A DNA stretch of 38,407 nucleotides from Zoogloea sp. (lineage in GTDB: Bacteria; Pseudomonadota; Gammaproteobacteria; Burkholderiales; Rhodocyclaceae): contig NZ_JAFLDT010000038.1 of NCBI RefSeq assembly GCF_017302315.1, positions 1-38,407 on the forward strand, written 5' to 3'. The translations under genes were made by a program, and so were the position numbers. Of this stretch, positions 1 to 8,754 are shown one piece after another. Numbering within the stretch: position 1 is the stretch's first letter; each line of letters begins with the position of its first letter. Below the pieces are notes generated by a model. It did no database searches. It was not told the DNA's origin and was given only the letters and a program-made list of their open reading frames with translations.

Positions 1-212
1 GGCGCATCCAGCGCCTGCAGCAGGGGGCCGGCGAGCAGTACCTCGAGCCCGGCAGCGCCGGCCGGATTGCCGAGCAGGCCGTTGGCTGCGGCCAGGAAGA
101 CCGGGTCCAGGGCGCCGGACAGGGGCACACCGATGTGCCGGTAGCCGTGGCGGCCCCCATCCTGGATGCTGACGCCGAGGCCCGGCGAGCGGATCTCCAG
201 GCCGGAGCTCAC
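1..212 (-). CDS. pxpC: 5-oxoprolinase subunit C, N-terminal part (runs off left edge)
   Basis: This is the first 70 codons of a biotin-dependent carboxyltransferase-like protein (PxpC/KipA family), cut by the window edge. With PxpA and PxpB, PxpC forms the cytoplasmic ATP-dependent 5-oxoprolinase that opens pyroglutamate to glutamate. The translation has the family start: a short strand, then SIQDGGRHGYRHIGVPLSGA (about residues 15-34), matching the usual QD-x-GR-x-GY-x-x-x-GVP-x-SGA block. The start is GTG, overlapping the pxpB stop in a GTGA junction, so the two are translationally coupled. PxpA is not in view and would lie further left if present. Confidence 0.9.
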   Translation of the reverse strand, partial: MSSGLEIRSPGLGVSIQDGGRHGYRHIGVPLSGALDPVFLAAANGLLGNPAGAAGLEVLLAGPLLQALDA

Positions 213-910
213 AATGCGGCCAGGGCTTCCGGCCCCACGCGCTGCCAGCGCACCCGGTCGCCGGGGGCGAAGAGGGCCGGCCGGTCGGCCCGGGCGGCAT
301 CGAAGAGGGTGACCGGGCTGCGCCCCACCAGGTGCCAACCGCCCGGGCTGTCCCAGGGGTAGATGGCGCCCATGCGTCCGGCGATGGCCACCGAGCCGGC
401 CGGCACGCGCGGGCGCGGTGTGGCCAGGCGGGGCATCTCCATGCTGGCGGGCAGGCCACCGAGATAGGGAAAGCCGGGCAGGAAGCCGAGCATGCGTACC
501 GTAAATTCGGTGGCGGTGAGCTGCGCGATGACCGCCTCGCGACTCAGCCCCCGGGCCGTCGCCACGGCGTCCAGGTCGGGGGCTAACTCACCATCGAAGC
601 ACACCGGGATGGTCCACTCGCGTCCGCTGCCGGTGGCCTGCCGGCCTTCGGCGGCCAGCGCCTGCAGGCGCGTGGCGAGGTGCTGGGGCAAGCAGCAGTC
701 GGGATCGAAATGCACCGTGACCGAACGGAAGGTGGGCACCCACTCGATCACCCCGGGCATCCCGCCCGCGGCCTGCAGCTCGGCCAGACCGGCAGCAAAG
801 CCGAGCACCTGGGCCTGGATGTCCAGGGGAACCTCCCTGGCTTGGGACGGGCCGAACTCCACCGTGAAGGCGGCGTCGCCCAGGGCGAGCAGGCGGGGCT
901 TTGAAAGCAC
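209..910 (-). CDS. pxpB: 5-oxoprolinase subunit B (KipI-type)
   Basis: This 233-residue cytoplasmic protein is full length for PxpB, the partner of PxpC in ATP-dependent 5-oxoprolinase; the Bacillus homologue KipI also inhibits a sporulation kinase. Family features are visible: GDAAFTVEFG near the N-terminus (about 12-21), GFLPGFPYLGGLP in the middle, and the C-terminal block PRVPAGSVAIAGRMGAIYPW followed by SPGGWHLVGRSP. The start codon is GTG at 910-908. The gene follows the DUF4197 gene by 39 bases and overlaps pxpC by four, so it probably sits in one transcript with both. A GC-rich hairpin (GGGGCC-GT-GGCCCC, around 922-935) lies in the gap before it. Function by family is secure; physiological importance is not shown. 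Confidence 0.93.
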   Translation of the reverse strand: MLSKPRLLALGDAAFTVEFGPSQAREVPLDIQAQVLGFAAGLAELQAAGGMPGVIEWVPTFRSVTVHFDPDCCLPQHLATRLQALAAEGRQATGSGREWTIPVCFDGELAPDLDAVATARGLSREAVIAQLTATEFTVRMLGFLPGFPYLGGLPASMEMPRLATPRPRVPAGSVAIAGRMGAIYPWDSPGGWHLVGRSPVTLFDAARADRPALFAPGDRVRWQRVGPEALAAL

Positions 911-949
911 GCTGACAGTCAGGGGCCGTGGCCCCCGCGGAACCCGGGC

Positions 950-1633
950 CTACTGCCCGATGGCGCCGAAGACCTTCTTGGCCAGGCCGCCGGCGGCACC
1001 CACCGGATCCTTGCGGATGGCCTTTTCCTCTTCGGCGATCATCAGGAAGAGGCCGTCGAGGGCCTTGCGGGTCACGTAGTTCTCGATCTTCAGCTCGTCG
1101 CCCTTGGCCAGACCGAACTGGCTGGCCTTGCTGGCGAGCTTGTTGTACTGGGCCGACAGGGACAGCTTGTCGGTGGCCTCCTTGACGGTGGGCAGGAAGG
1201 ACTCGGCCAGCTGACCGGAGGTCTTGTCCTTGAAGTAGCGGGTGGCGGCGTCGTCACCGCCGGAGAGGATCTTCCTGGCGTCCTCGACACTCATCTTCTT
1301 CACGGCATCCACGAGCAGGGGCTTTGCCTTGGGCACGGCCTGCTCGGCCGCCTTGTTCATGGTGGCAACCAGGGCGTCCAGGTCCTTGCCGCGGCCCATG
1401 GTGCGCAGCATGCTCTCCATGGGGGCGAGGCTGTCGGGCAGGCCGATCTTCACTTTCGGGTTGTTGAGGAAACCTCCGTCGTTCCCCAGTTGTCCTACTG
1501 CTTTCTCGGCGCCCTGGACCAGGGCTTCACGCAGACCACCGGAAGCGTCCTTGTCGGTAAGGTCGGCAAGGCCCAGGGCCCAGGCCTGACCACAGATGAC
1601 AAGCAGCAGCAAAGCTCGCAGAATCCCACGCAC
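950..1633 (-). CDS. DUF4197 domain exported protein
   Basis: This encodes a 227-residue exported protein of the DUF4197 family, whose molecular function is unknown. A GTG at 1633 is chosen because an AGAGAGG ribosome-binding sequence lies just upstream and it gives a clean signal peptide (MRGILRALLLLVICGQAWA, then LGLADL). An upstream TTG at 1663 would add ten unlikely residues. The mature part is mostly helical and charged, with the family stretch around NPKVKIGLPDSL and a C-terminal segment ending in the YVTRKALDGLFLMIAEEEKA type motif; it should act in the periplasm. It is divergent from the thioredoxin-like gene with 29 bases between starts, and precedes pxpB by 39 bases. No catalytic residues can be assigned. 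Confidence 0.85.
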   Translation of the reverse strand: MRGILRALLLLVICGQAWALGLADLTDKDASGGLREALVQGAEKAVGQLGNDGGFLNNPKVKIGLPDSLAPMESMLRTMGRGKDLDALVATMNKAAEQAVPKAKPLLVDAVKKMSVEDARKILSGGDDAATRYFKDKTSGQLAESFLPTVKEATDKLSLSAQYNKLASKASQFGLAKGDELKIENYVTRKALDGLFLMIAEEEKAIRKDPVGAAGGLAKKVFGAIGQ

Positions 1634-1662
1634 GGCACACCTCTCTCTTCCGGTTAAAAACA

Positions 1663-2157
1663 ATGTTTCTCAAGGCTATCACGCGCCTTCTGGCTGCAGT
1701 CGCCCTCCTTGCACTCCTTAACGCTTGCAGCCAGCCGGTGGCACCGGATGTGCGGTATACCACGCTCGACGGGCAGAGCGCCCGTCTGGGCGCCCTCAAG
1801 GGCAAGGTGGTGCTCGTGAACTTCTGGGCCACCACCTGCACCAGTTGCGTGGCCGAGATGCCCAAGCTGGTGGAAACCCACCGCAAGTTTGCCCCCCGCG
1901 GCTACGAGACCGTGGCCATCGCCATGAACTATGACCCCCCCGAGTACGTGCGCAATTTTGCCGCCCGTAGCGGCCTGCCCTTCACCGTGGCCCTCGATAC
2001 CAGCGGCGAGGCAGCCAGGGGTTTCGAGGAGGTGCGCCTCACCCCCACCACCTTCGTGATCGACCGCCAGGGGCGCATCGTCCAGAAATTCCTCGGCGAG
2101 CCGGACTTCCCCAAACTCCACGCCCTCCTCGACAAGCTGCTGGCGGAGCCGGCATGA
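1663..2157 (+). CDS. TlpA-like thioredoxin-fold lipoprotein
   Basis: This is a 164-residue TlpA/ResA-type thiol-disulfide protein. It begins with a lipoprotein signal (hydrophobic stretch, lipobox LLNAC with the lipid cysteine at residue 22), so the domain should face the periplasm on a membrane anchor. The redox motif is WATTCTSC (cysteines 59 and 62), followed by the family AEMPKL segment, and the cis-proline loop is TPTTFVID. Such proteins reduce or oxidise disulfides, often in cytochrome c or metal-site maturation. Its stop overlaps the next gene's start in ATGA, tying it to an adaptor-permease-ATPase exporter, so the thioredoxin may service what that exporter moves. That link is inference. 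No clear Shine-Dalgarno sequence precedes the ATG. Confidence 0.88.
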   Translation: MFLKAITRLLAAVALLALLNACSQPVAPDVRYTTLDGQSARLGALKGKVVLVNFWATTCTSCVAEMPKLVETHRKFAPRGYETVAIAMNYDPPEYVRNFAARSGLPFTVALDTSGEAARGFEEVRLTPTTFVIDRQGRIVQKFLGEPDFPKLHALLDKLLAEPA

Positions 2158-3392
2158 AGCGCCGCAACCTGATCCTGGCGCTGGCTGCGGCCGGCGTGGT
2201 GGCGGCTGCCGTGCTGTGGCCGCGGGGGCGTGAGGTGGAGGTGGTCGGCGTTGCCCGGGCACCCCTGACCCAGTCGGTGGTGGCCACCGGACGCATCGCC
2301 ACACCGGCGCGCATCGTCATCGGCAGCCCCCTGGCGGCCACCGTGCTGGAGGTGAAGGTGCGCGAGGGTGACCCCGTGCGCCCCGGGCAGGTTCTGGCCC
2401 GCCTGCGCGCCGACGACGCCGAAGCCCTGGTGGGCCAGGCCGCCGCGGCCCTGGCAGAGGCGGAGGCGCGCCTTGCCCAGATCGAGAGCGTTGCCCGCCC
2501 GGTGGCCGCCCAGCAGCTCGCCCAGGCCGAGGCCAACCGCAAGGTGGCCCTGGCCGAGGCTGAACGTGCCCGCCAACTGGTGGCCAAGGGCTTCTACGCC
2601 CAGTCTAAGGCCGACGATGCCCTGCGCAATGCCGCCAATGCGGCGTCTGCGGCCGATACGGCCCGCGCCCAGCTGGCTGCCCAGCAGGCCGGCGGCAGTG
2701 AGCGCGAGGCGGCCCGCGCCCGGGTGGACCAGGCCCGCGCCCAGCTCGTCAATGCCCGTGCCCGTGCCGCCCAGCTCACCCTGACCGCCCCGGCGGCCGG
2801 CGTGGTGCTGACCCGCAAGGCCGAGCCCGGCGATGTGGCCACCGCCGGCAAGGTGCTGCTGGAGCTGGCCGAGGCCGGCGAGACCCGCGTCTACGCCACC
2901 GTGGACGAGAAAAACCTGCGCCTCCTCAAGCCCGGCCAGAAGGCCCGCGGCGTGGCGGACGCCTTTCCGGCCCAGCCCTTCGACGCCGAGCTCTACTACC
3001 TGGCGCCGGCCGTGGACCCCCAGCGCGGCACCGTCGAGACCCGCTTCCGGGTTCCCGCGGCCCCACCCTTCCTGCGCCCCGACATGACCGTTTCCGTCGA
3101 GACCATCACCGGCCAGCGGGACGCGACCCTGGTGCTGCCCGCCGAGGCGGTGCGCGACCCCGACAGCGGCAAGCCCTGGGTGCTGGTGGCCCGGGACGGC
3201 ATCGCCACCCGGGCCGAGGTGAGCCTCGGCCTGAGCGGCATCGGTCGTGTCGAGATCCTCACCGGCCTGGCCGAGGGCGACCAGGTGGTGCTGCCCTCTG
3301 GCGGCGCCCTGGAAGGCGACCGGCTGCGCATCCGTGAAGCCCGCAAGCCCAAGGTGTCGGGCGTGCAGGTGCCCCAGGGCATGACCCGCTGA
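2154..3392 (+). CDS. HlyD/MacA-type periplasmic adaptor subunit
   Basis: This 412-residue protein is a membrane fusion (adaptor) protein of an ABC exporter. A single N-terminal membrane segment (about residues 6-24) anchors it. The first half of a lipoyl/barrel-sandwich domain follows (IVIGSPLAATVLEVKVREGD), then a long alanine- and glutamine-rich coiled-coil hairpin (about 95-205), the returning lipoyl half (TAPAAGVVLTRKAEPGD), a beta-barrel domain and a membrane-proximal domain ending near EGDQVVLPSGG. Order and length fit MacA-like adaptors. It starts inside the stop of the thioredoxin gene and precedes the permease by 34 bases. The substrate cannot be read from the sequence; macrolide, peptide or lipid export are all possible for this family. 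Confidence 0.88.
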   Translation: MKRRNLILALAAAGVVAAAVLWPRGREVEVVGVARAPLTQSVVATGRIATPARIVIGSPLAATVLEVKVREGDPVRPGQVLARLRADDAEALVGQAAAALAEAEARLAQIESVARPVAAQQLAQAEANRKVALAEAERARQLVAKGFYAQSKADDALRNAANAASAADTARAQLAAQQAGGSEREAARARVDQARAQLVNARARAAQLTLTAPAAGVVLTRKAEPGDVATAGKVLLELAEAGETRVYATVDEKNLRLLKPGQKARGVADAFPAQPFDAELYYLAPAVDPQRGTVETRFRVPAAPPFLRPDMTVSVETITGQRDATLVLPAEAVRDPDSGKPWVLVARDGIATRAEVSLGLSGIGRVEILTGLAEGDQVVLPSGGALEGDRLRIREARKPKVSGVQVPQGMTR

Positions 3393-3426
3393 TGGCCGCC
3401 CCGGTTGGGCCGCGGAGCACCCCGAC

Positions 3427-4643
3427 ATGAAGTTCCGGCTCCCCTTTGCACCCATCGTGGCCCTGCGTTTCCTGCGCGAGGGGCGCATGCAGACCCTACT
3501 GATCCTCGCCGGTACCACCGGCGGCGTGGCGGTGATCGTCTTCCTGACCCAGCTCATCACCCAGCTCCAGGCTCAGATCGTGGACCGGGTGCTGGGCAGC
3601 CAGGCCCACGTGGTGATCCGCCCGGCCGAGGAGGTCAACCGGCGCGCCATCGACGACGCCGGCTTTGCCTCCATCGTCGAGCCCCGTGCCCAGCGCCTGC
3701 GCTCCATCGACCAGTGGGAGAACATCGCCCGCCTGGCCGCCGACATGCCCGGGGTGACCGCGGTGTCGCCGGTGGTCACCGGCCCGGCCTTCGCCGTGCG
3801 GGGCCAGGCCAGCAAGTCGGTGGCCCTGATGGGGGTGGACGCCGAACGCTACCGGCGCATCGTGCGCATGGAGGAGTACATGGTGGCCGGGCGCTTTGCC
3901 GTGGAAGGCACCCGGGCGGTGATCGGCAGCGAGCTGGCCAAGGACCTGGGCATCCGCATGGACGACAAGCTGCGGGTGGCCCTCCCCAATGGTCGCGACG
4001 AGCTGCTGCAGGTGGGCGGCATCTTCGACATCGGCAACAAGGATCTCAACCGCCGCTGGGTCTTCGTGACCCTGCCCCTGGCCCAGAGCCTGCTCGACCT
4101 GCCCGGTGGTGTGTCCAACCTGGACCTCACCGTGGCCGACATCTTCGAGGCCCAGCCGGTGGCCGACCGCCTGCGCGGCGCCACCAGCCTCAACGTGGAG
4201 AGCTGGATGCAGACCAACGCCCAGCTACTGGCGGCCCTGCGCAACCAGTCGGTGTCCAACAACCTGATCCGCAGCTTTGTGGTCATCATCGTGGCCCTGG
4301 GCATCGCCAGCGTGCTGGTGGTGAGCGTGGTGCAGAAGCAGAAGGAGATCGGCATCCTGCGCGCCATGGGGGCCAGCCGCGCCATGATCCTGCAGGTCTT
4401 CCTGATCCAGGGGGCGGTGGTGGGAGCGGTGGGCTCGGTGCTCGGCAGTGCCCTGGCCTTCACCCTGCTCAACGTGTTCTCGGCCATCTACCGCAACGCC
4501 GACGGCCAGCCCCTCTTTGCCGCCGAGCTGGAGCCGCGCTTCATCGCCATGGCGGCCCTGGTGGCCACCGCCGTGGGCCTGCTGTCGGCCCTCATCCCGG
4601 CCCGCCGCGCGGCGCGCATGGACCCGGTGCAGGCGATCCGCTC

Positions 4644-4647
<4 letters not shown>
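3427..4647 (+). CDS. ABC exporter permease, FtsX/MacB-type
   Basis: This 406-residue inner-membrane permease has the four-segment plan of the FtsX/MacB/LolCE class. One segment lies near the N-terminus (about 22-45); a large periplasmic domain follows (about 50-275); and three segments come at the end (about 284-306, 327-352, 372-392). The conserved cytoplasmic stretch [20 protein letters not shown] lies between the second and third segments, and the protein ends in the usual [15 protein letters not shown] tail. These transporters use ATP for mechanotransmission or lipid/lipoprotein extraction rather than classical flipping. The stop overlaps the ATPase start in ATGA. With an adaptor upstream it is closer to MacAB than to LolCDE, but MacB normally fuses permease and ATPase, which are separate here. 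Confidence 0.9.
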
Positions 4648-5348
<701 letters not shown>

Positions 5349-5363
5349 GGCCGGCCCAGTGGC

Positions 5364-5789
5364 TCAGCGGCTGATCTGGCGCGGACGGACCGGGGTCTCG
5401 GGCGTGGACTGGGCATCCGCCACGAAGTACTCGTTGCCCTTGCGATAGTAGTGATTGCAGGCAGCAAGCTGGACCGGCCTCGAGCCTCCGCTGGAGAGGT
5501 CGGTACAAAAGCGGCCGTCTTCCTCAAGCTTCCAGGTGCCCATGACGCCAAAGGATCGGATCGCCCGGATATTGCCGCTGAGGCTGCCATCGGCCTTCAC
5601 TTCCAGGCGCACATCGCCGCCCGTGGTGGTAGGGCCCGCCAGGGTGGCGCCCACCAGCAGCGCCTGCACCTCAGCCTTGTCGAGGCGTTTTCCGCCCTGT
5701 TGCAGCAACTCGCCCAGCGTAGCCTGGGCGAGAGCCAACTGAGAGCCCAGCAACAGCGTTGCACCGGCAAGCATGGAGCGCATTGTCAT
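5364..5789 (-). CDS. small exported protein of unknown function
   Basis: This encodes 141 residues, beginning with a signal peptide ([23 protein letters not shown]). The ATG at 5789 has a good AAGGA ribosome-binding sequence about nine bases upstream; longer in-frame starts have none and would put the signal peptide inside the protein. The mature part reads as an alternating beta domain: an LLVGATLAG segment, a KADGSLSG segment, a [15 protein letters not shown] segment and a closing pair around [13 protein letters not shown]. It has two cysteines, likely a periplasmic disulfide. The layout (a GTW-x-x-x-x-DGR-x-C motif then a second cysteine) resembles DUF995-like exported domains, but this is a weak resemblance seen by eye. 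It is convergent with the exporter operon and divergent from the cysteine-rich gene. Confidence 0.72.
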   Translation of the reverse strand: MTMRSMLAGATLLLGSQLALAQATLGELLQQGGKRLDKAEVQALLVGATLAGPTTTGGDVRLEVKADGSLSGNIRAIRSFGVMGTWKLEEDGRFCTDLSSGGSRPVQLAACNHYYRKGNEYFVADAQSTPETPVRPRQISR

Positions 5790-5885
5790 GGTGGTATCCT
5801 TTTCAGGTGTCAGCGAACGATGATCAGAAGCGATTATCCCGCAACCCGCACGCTTCCAGCCAACCCTTCTCCCTTTCAGCCAGCC

Positions 5886-6200
5886 ATGCTCCGTCCCCTC
5901 TTCCTGCTGCTCCTGACCCTTGTCGCCACCCCGCCTGCCCGTTCCGACGAGAGTGGCTTGTGTACCAGTGTCTGTGTCACCGAGCAGGGCCGATGCCAGA
6001 AAAAAGCTCGCTCCATGAACAATGTCGAACGGGATGGGTGGGTGCACCACCAGGATGTCCGGACGGGGTCCGACGCCAGCGCTGAAATGGAACGGCTGGC
6101 AGCCCGGCAGGCCGAGGCCGACAAGCGGCGTTCCGAGCGCGATGCTGATTGCGAGATGGCCTACGGACGCTGCGTGTCGGATTGCCGGCGACCACGCTGA
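5886..6200 (+). CDS. small exported cysteine-rich helical protein
   Basis: I do not recognise a family. The product is 104 residues with a signal peptide (MLRPLFLLLLTLVATPPARS) and a charged, helical mature part. Its six cysteines are arranged as mirror images: C-x3-C-x6-C near residues 26-37 and C-x6-C-x3-C near the C-terminus, separated by a charged helical stretch. This suggests an antiparallel helical hairpin pinned by three disulfides in the periplasm. The ATG at 5886 is preferred over upstream in-frame starts because only it begins directly at a signal peptide. The gene is divergent from another small exported protein, and a J-like membrane protein follows 96 bases downstream. No enzyme motif is visible. 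Confidence 0.65.
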   Translation: MLRPLFLLLLTLVATPPARSDESGLCTSVCVTEQGRCQKKARSMNNVERDGWVHHQDVRTGSDASAEMERLAARQAEADKRRSERDADCEMAYGRCVSDCRRPR

Positions 6201-6296
6201 GCCCGGCCGCCCGAAGGCTGAACATCACCTTTCCGCCGATCCTGCCCCTCGGCCATAATCAGGTCCGCATCCTTATCCAGACGTGTTTGCCATCCC

Positions 6297-7094
6297 ATGA
6301 AGGCCAAGTCCACCCTTTACGATCTGCTCGGGGTCACCCCGGACGCCACCGAGGCCGAAATCGACGCAGCCCACCTGCTGCTGCTGGAACGCTACCAGTC
6401 GGGCCGGCACGGCCTGCCCCCAGTGGATGCGGACAACCGCGTGAAGGCCATCAAGGAAGCCTTCTGGATACTTTCCGAGCCCGGTCGGCGTGCCGCCTAC
6501 GATGCCAGCCTGATCCACACTGTCGCCACATCACCCCTGCCGCTGGAAGGCAACTTGCCCCTCAAGGTCGAGATCAGCGATGTGAAGTGGACGCCGGGAC
6601 GGATCATGCTGACCATCATCGGCGGCCTGATGATCGTCGGCATGCTGATCCAGATATTCTTTTCCGTCTTTGCCTTCAAGCAGGCCGGACGGGTTGCCAG
6701 CGGCGAGATGGCTGCCCAGGCCCAGGAGAGAATAATGGCCGCAGAGCGGCGCCAGATGTACGGCAACATGAGCGAAGCAGAGATTGCCGAACAGGAGCGC
6801 CGGGAACGCGAGGAGCGGGCCGATTCCGCCAGCCGCTACGAGCGGGAGCGCCAGGAGCGGGCACGCCGGGAAGAGGAGCAGAAGCGCGAGCAGGCCCTGC
6901 GCGAGCGCACCTACTACGCCGACCGGGTGTCCTCCGACCTGGAACGGGCCGAGCAGGCCGCCCGCATGCAGGCGGAGCGCGAGCAACGCATGAAGGAGGA
7001 GGCCGAGCGACGCGCCGAGATGGAAGAGCAGCGGCGCGTGCAGGAGCGTCTGGCCCGGGAGCGGGCACGCTGGCAGCAGGAACTTCGCAACTGA
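6297..7094 (+). CDS. J-like domain membrane protein with long coiled coil, HPD motif missing
   Basis: This is a 265-residue protein with three parts. Residues 5-70 look like a J domain (TLYDLLGVTPDATEAEID at the start, then KAIKEAFWILSEPGRRAAYD). One membrane segment spans about 102-127. The rest (about 135-265) is a very charged Arg/Glu-rich coiled coil. The segment where J proteins carry HPD, the DnaK-stimulating triad, here reads ERYQSGRHG, so the domain should not activate Hsp70 in the usual way. By family precedent such J-like domains act as protein-binding modules. The start ATG at 6297 opens directly on the J-like helix. Two hairpins follow the gene. The partner is unknown. Confidence 0.8.
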   Translation: MKAKSTLYDLLGVTPDATEAEIDAAHLLLLERYQSGRHGLPPVDADNRVKAIKEAFWILSEPGRRAAYDASLIHTVATSPLPLEGNLPLKVEISDVKWTPGRIMLTIIGGLMIVGMLIQIFFSVFAFKQAGRVASGEMAAQAQERIMAAERRQMYGNMSEAEIAEQERREREERADSASRYERERQERARREEEQKREQALRERTYYADRVSSDLERAEQAARMQAEREQRMKEEAERRAEMEEQRRVQERLARERARWQQELRN

Positions 7095-7101
7095 GACCTG
7101 A

Positions 7102-7150
7102 CTCCCCCCGGGGGGAGAGCAACCCACGCAGCGGCGGAGCGTGGCGTTCT
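7102..7150 (+). terminator. paired hairpins after the J-like gene, probable terminator
   Basis: A perfect 16-base palindrome (CTCCCCCCGGGGGGAG, 7102-7117) begins seven bases after the stop codon. A second stem follows (CCACGC at 7124-7129 with GCGTGG at 7139-7144), ending in CGTTCTTT. The second stem plus the short T-rich tail resembles an intrinsic terminator separating this gene from dbpA. The T tract is short, so termination may be partial. Confidence 0.5.
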
Positions 7151-7198
7151 TTCCCCGCGCGCTACGGCACGCTGCCCCGCTTTCCGGGATAATCCGGC

Positions 7199-8665
7199 AT
7201 GAACTCGACCTTGCCCCCGCTGCCGGACGCCGATTCCGGCCCTGCCTCCGACGCCACCTTCGTTCCGCCCCCGTCCGCCATCGTGGCGGCGCCCTTTGAT
7301 CAGCTACCCCTGCCGGCTCCGGTCATCGCCAACCTGGCGCGCCTCGGCTACCACGCCATGACACCGATCCAGGCCGCCAGCCTGCCGGTGGCCCTGGCCG
7401 GGCATGACCTGATCGCCCAGGCCAAGACCGGCAGCGGCAAGACCGCCGCCTTCGCCCTGGCCCTGCTCGACCGCCTCAACCCGCGCAGCTTCGCGGTGCA
7501 GGCCCTGGTGCTGTGCCCGACCCGCGAGCTGGCCGAGCAGGTCACCCAGGAGATCCGCCGCCTGGCCCGTGCCGAGGAGAACATCAAGATCCTCAGCCTG
7601 TGCGGCGGCACGCCGATCCGCCCCCAGGCCGACAGCCTGGAGCATGGTGCCCACATCGTGGTGGGCACGCCGGGCCGTCTGATGGACCACATCTCCCGCG
7701 GCAGCCTGAAGCTCGACGCCCTGGGCACCCTGGTGCTGGACGAGGCTGACCGCATGCTCGACATGGGCTTCTTCGACGACATCGCCTACGTGGCCAAGGC
7801 CTGCCCGAAGCAGCGCCAGACCCTGCTGTTCTCGGCCACCTACCCGGAAGGCGTGGTGCGCCTGGCCCGCCAGTTCATGCGCCAGCCCCAGGAGATCTCC
7901 CTGCCCGAGCAGCACGCCGCCGAGACCATCCGCCAACGCTTCTACGAGGTCACGCCGGACCAGCGCCTCCACGCCGTGGGCCTGCTGCTGCGCCATTACC
8001 GCCCGGAGAGCACCCTGGCCTTCTGCAACACCAAGCAGCAGTGCCGTGACCTGATCGACGTGCTGCACGCCGAAGGCTTTCACGTGCTGGCCCTGCACGG
8101 CGAGCTCGACCAGCGTGATCGGGACCAGGTGCTGGTGCAGTTTGCCAACCGCAGCTGCTCGGTGCTGGTGGCCACCGACGTGGCCGCCCGCGGCCTCGAC
8201 ATCGCCCGGCTCGAGGCCGTGATCAATGTGGATGTGACTCCCGACCCGGAGGTGCATGTGCACCGCATCGGCCGTACAGGCCGCGCCGGCGAGGAAGGCT
8301 GGGCCCTGAGCCTGGCCAGCCCCCACGAGATGAACCGGGTGAACAACCTGGCTCGTGCCCATGGTTTCGAGCCGGTGTGGGAGTCCATCGACGCCCTTCA
8401 GGCGGAGGACCAGACGCCCCTGGTGCCGCCTATGGTGACCCTGCAGATCCTGGGTGGGCGCAAGGAGAAGATCCGCCCCGGCGACGTGCTGGGCGCCCTC
8501 ACCGGGGAGGCCGGCTTTGCCGCCAGCCAGATCGGCAAGATCAACTTGAACGAGCAGTCCACCTACGTGGCCGTGGAGCGCAGCATTGCCCGCAAGGCCC
8601 TGAAGCGGCTCGGTGAGGGCAAGATCAAGGGCAAGAAGGTCCGCGTCCGCCTGCTCGACGAGTAA
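7199..8665 (+). CDS. dbpA: DEAD-box ATP-dependent RNA helicase DbpA
   Basis: This 488-residue helicase remodels 23S rRNA during large-subunit assembly. After a proline-rich N-terminal stretch of about 30 residues come the helicase motifs in order: Q motif (MTPIQAASLP), motif I AKTGSGKT, Ia PTRELAEQV, Ib TPGRLMDH, motif II DEAD, motif III SAT, motif IV STLAFCNTK, motif V VATDVAARGLDI and motif VI HRIGRTGRAG. The C-terminal 75 residues (from VTLQILGGRKEKIRPGDVLG) form the DbpA RNA-binding domain, which targets hairpin 92 of 23S rRNA and distinguishes DbpA from other DEAD-box proteins. The ATG follows directly on the upstream intergenic hairpins. bluB lies 89 bases downstream. Confidence 0.96.
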   Translation: MNSTLPPLPDADSGPASDATFVPPPSAIVAAPFDQLPLPAPVIANLARLGYHAMTPIQAASLPVALAGHDLIAQAKTGSGKTAAFALALLDRLNPRSFAVQALVLCPTRELAEQVTQEIRRLARAEENIKILSLCGGTPIRPQADSLEHGAHIVVGTPGRLMDHISRGSLKLDALGTLVLDEADRMLDMGFFDDIAYVAKACPKQRQTLLFSATYPEGVVRLARQFMRQPQEISLPEQHAAETIRQRFYEVTPDQRLHAVGLLLRHYRPESTLAFCNTKQQCRDLIDVLHAEGFHVLALHGELDQRDRDQVLVQFANRSCSVLVATDVAARGLDIARLEAVINVDVTPDPEVHVHRIGRTGRAGEEGWALSLASPHEMNRVNNLARAHGFEPVWESIDALQAEDQTPLVPPMVTLQILGGRKEKIRPGDVLGALTGEAGFAASQIGKINLNEQSTYVAVERSIARKALKRLGEGKIKGKKVRVRLLDE

Positions 8666-8677
8666 ACTGGATGCCAT

Positions 8678-8693
8678 GGCGGGCGCGCCCGCC
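8678..8693. repeat. 16-base perfect palindrome between dbpA and bluB
   Basis: GGCGGGCGCGCCCGCC is a perfect inverted repeat starting 12 bases after the dbpA stop. No T tract follows on either strand, so it is not a standard terminator; it could be a weak stem or simply GC-rich sequence. It lies inside a possible long 5' extension of bluB, which argues for the later bluB start. Confidence 0.4.
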
Positions 8694-8754
8694 TCCGGCC
8701 TCGAATAACCTGTTCCCGGCAATCGAATTGCCCCCTGTCACCCGCGGATTGATC

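Noticed and set aside
1929-3560. 543-codon open frame on the minus strand opposite the adaptor gene
   Set aside because: Histidine/glycine-rich translation typical of the antisense of GC-rich coding DNA; the plus strand holds a clear HlyD-type protein.
3405-4640. Long plus-strand frame running through the permease into the ATPase
   Set aside because: Only its last part is real (the ATPase from 4644); the earlier part is an off-frame, proline/arginine-rich reading of the permease gene.
7304-8722. 472-codon minus-strand frame opposite dbpA
   Set aside because: Low-complexity antisense product; all helicase motifs are on the plus strand.
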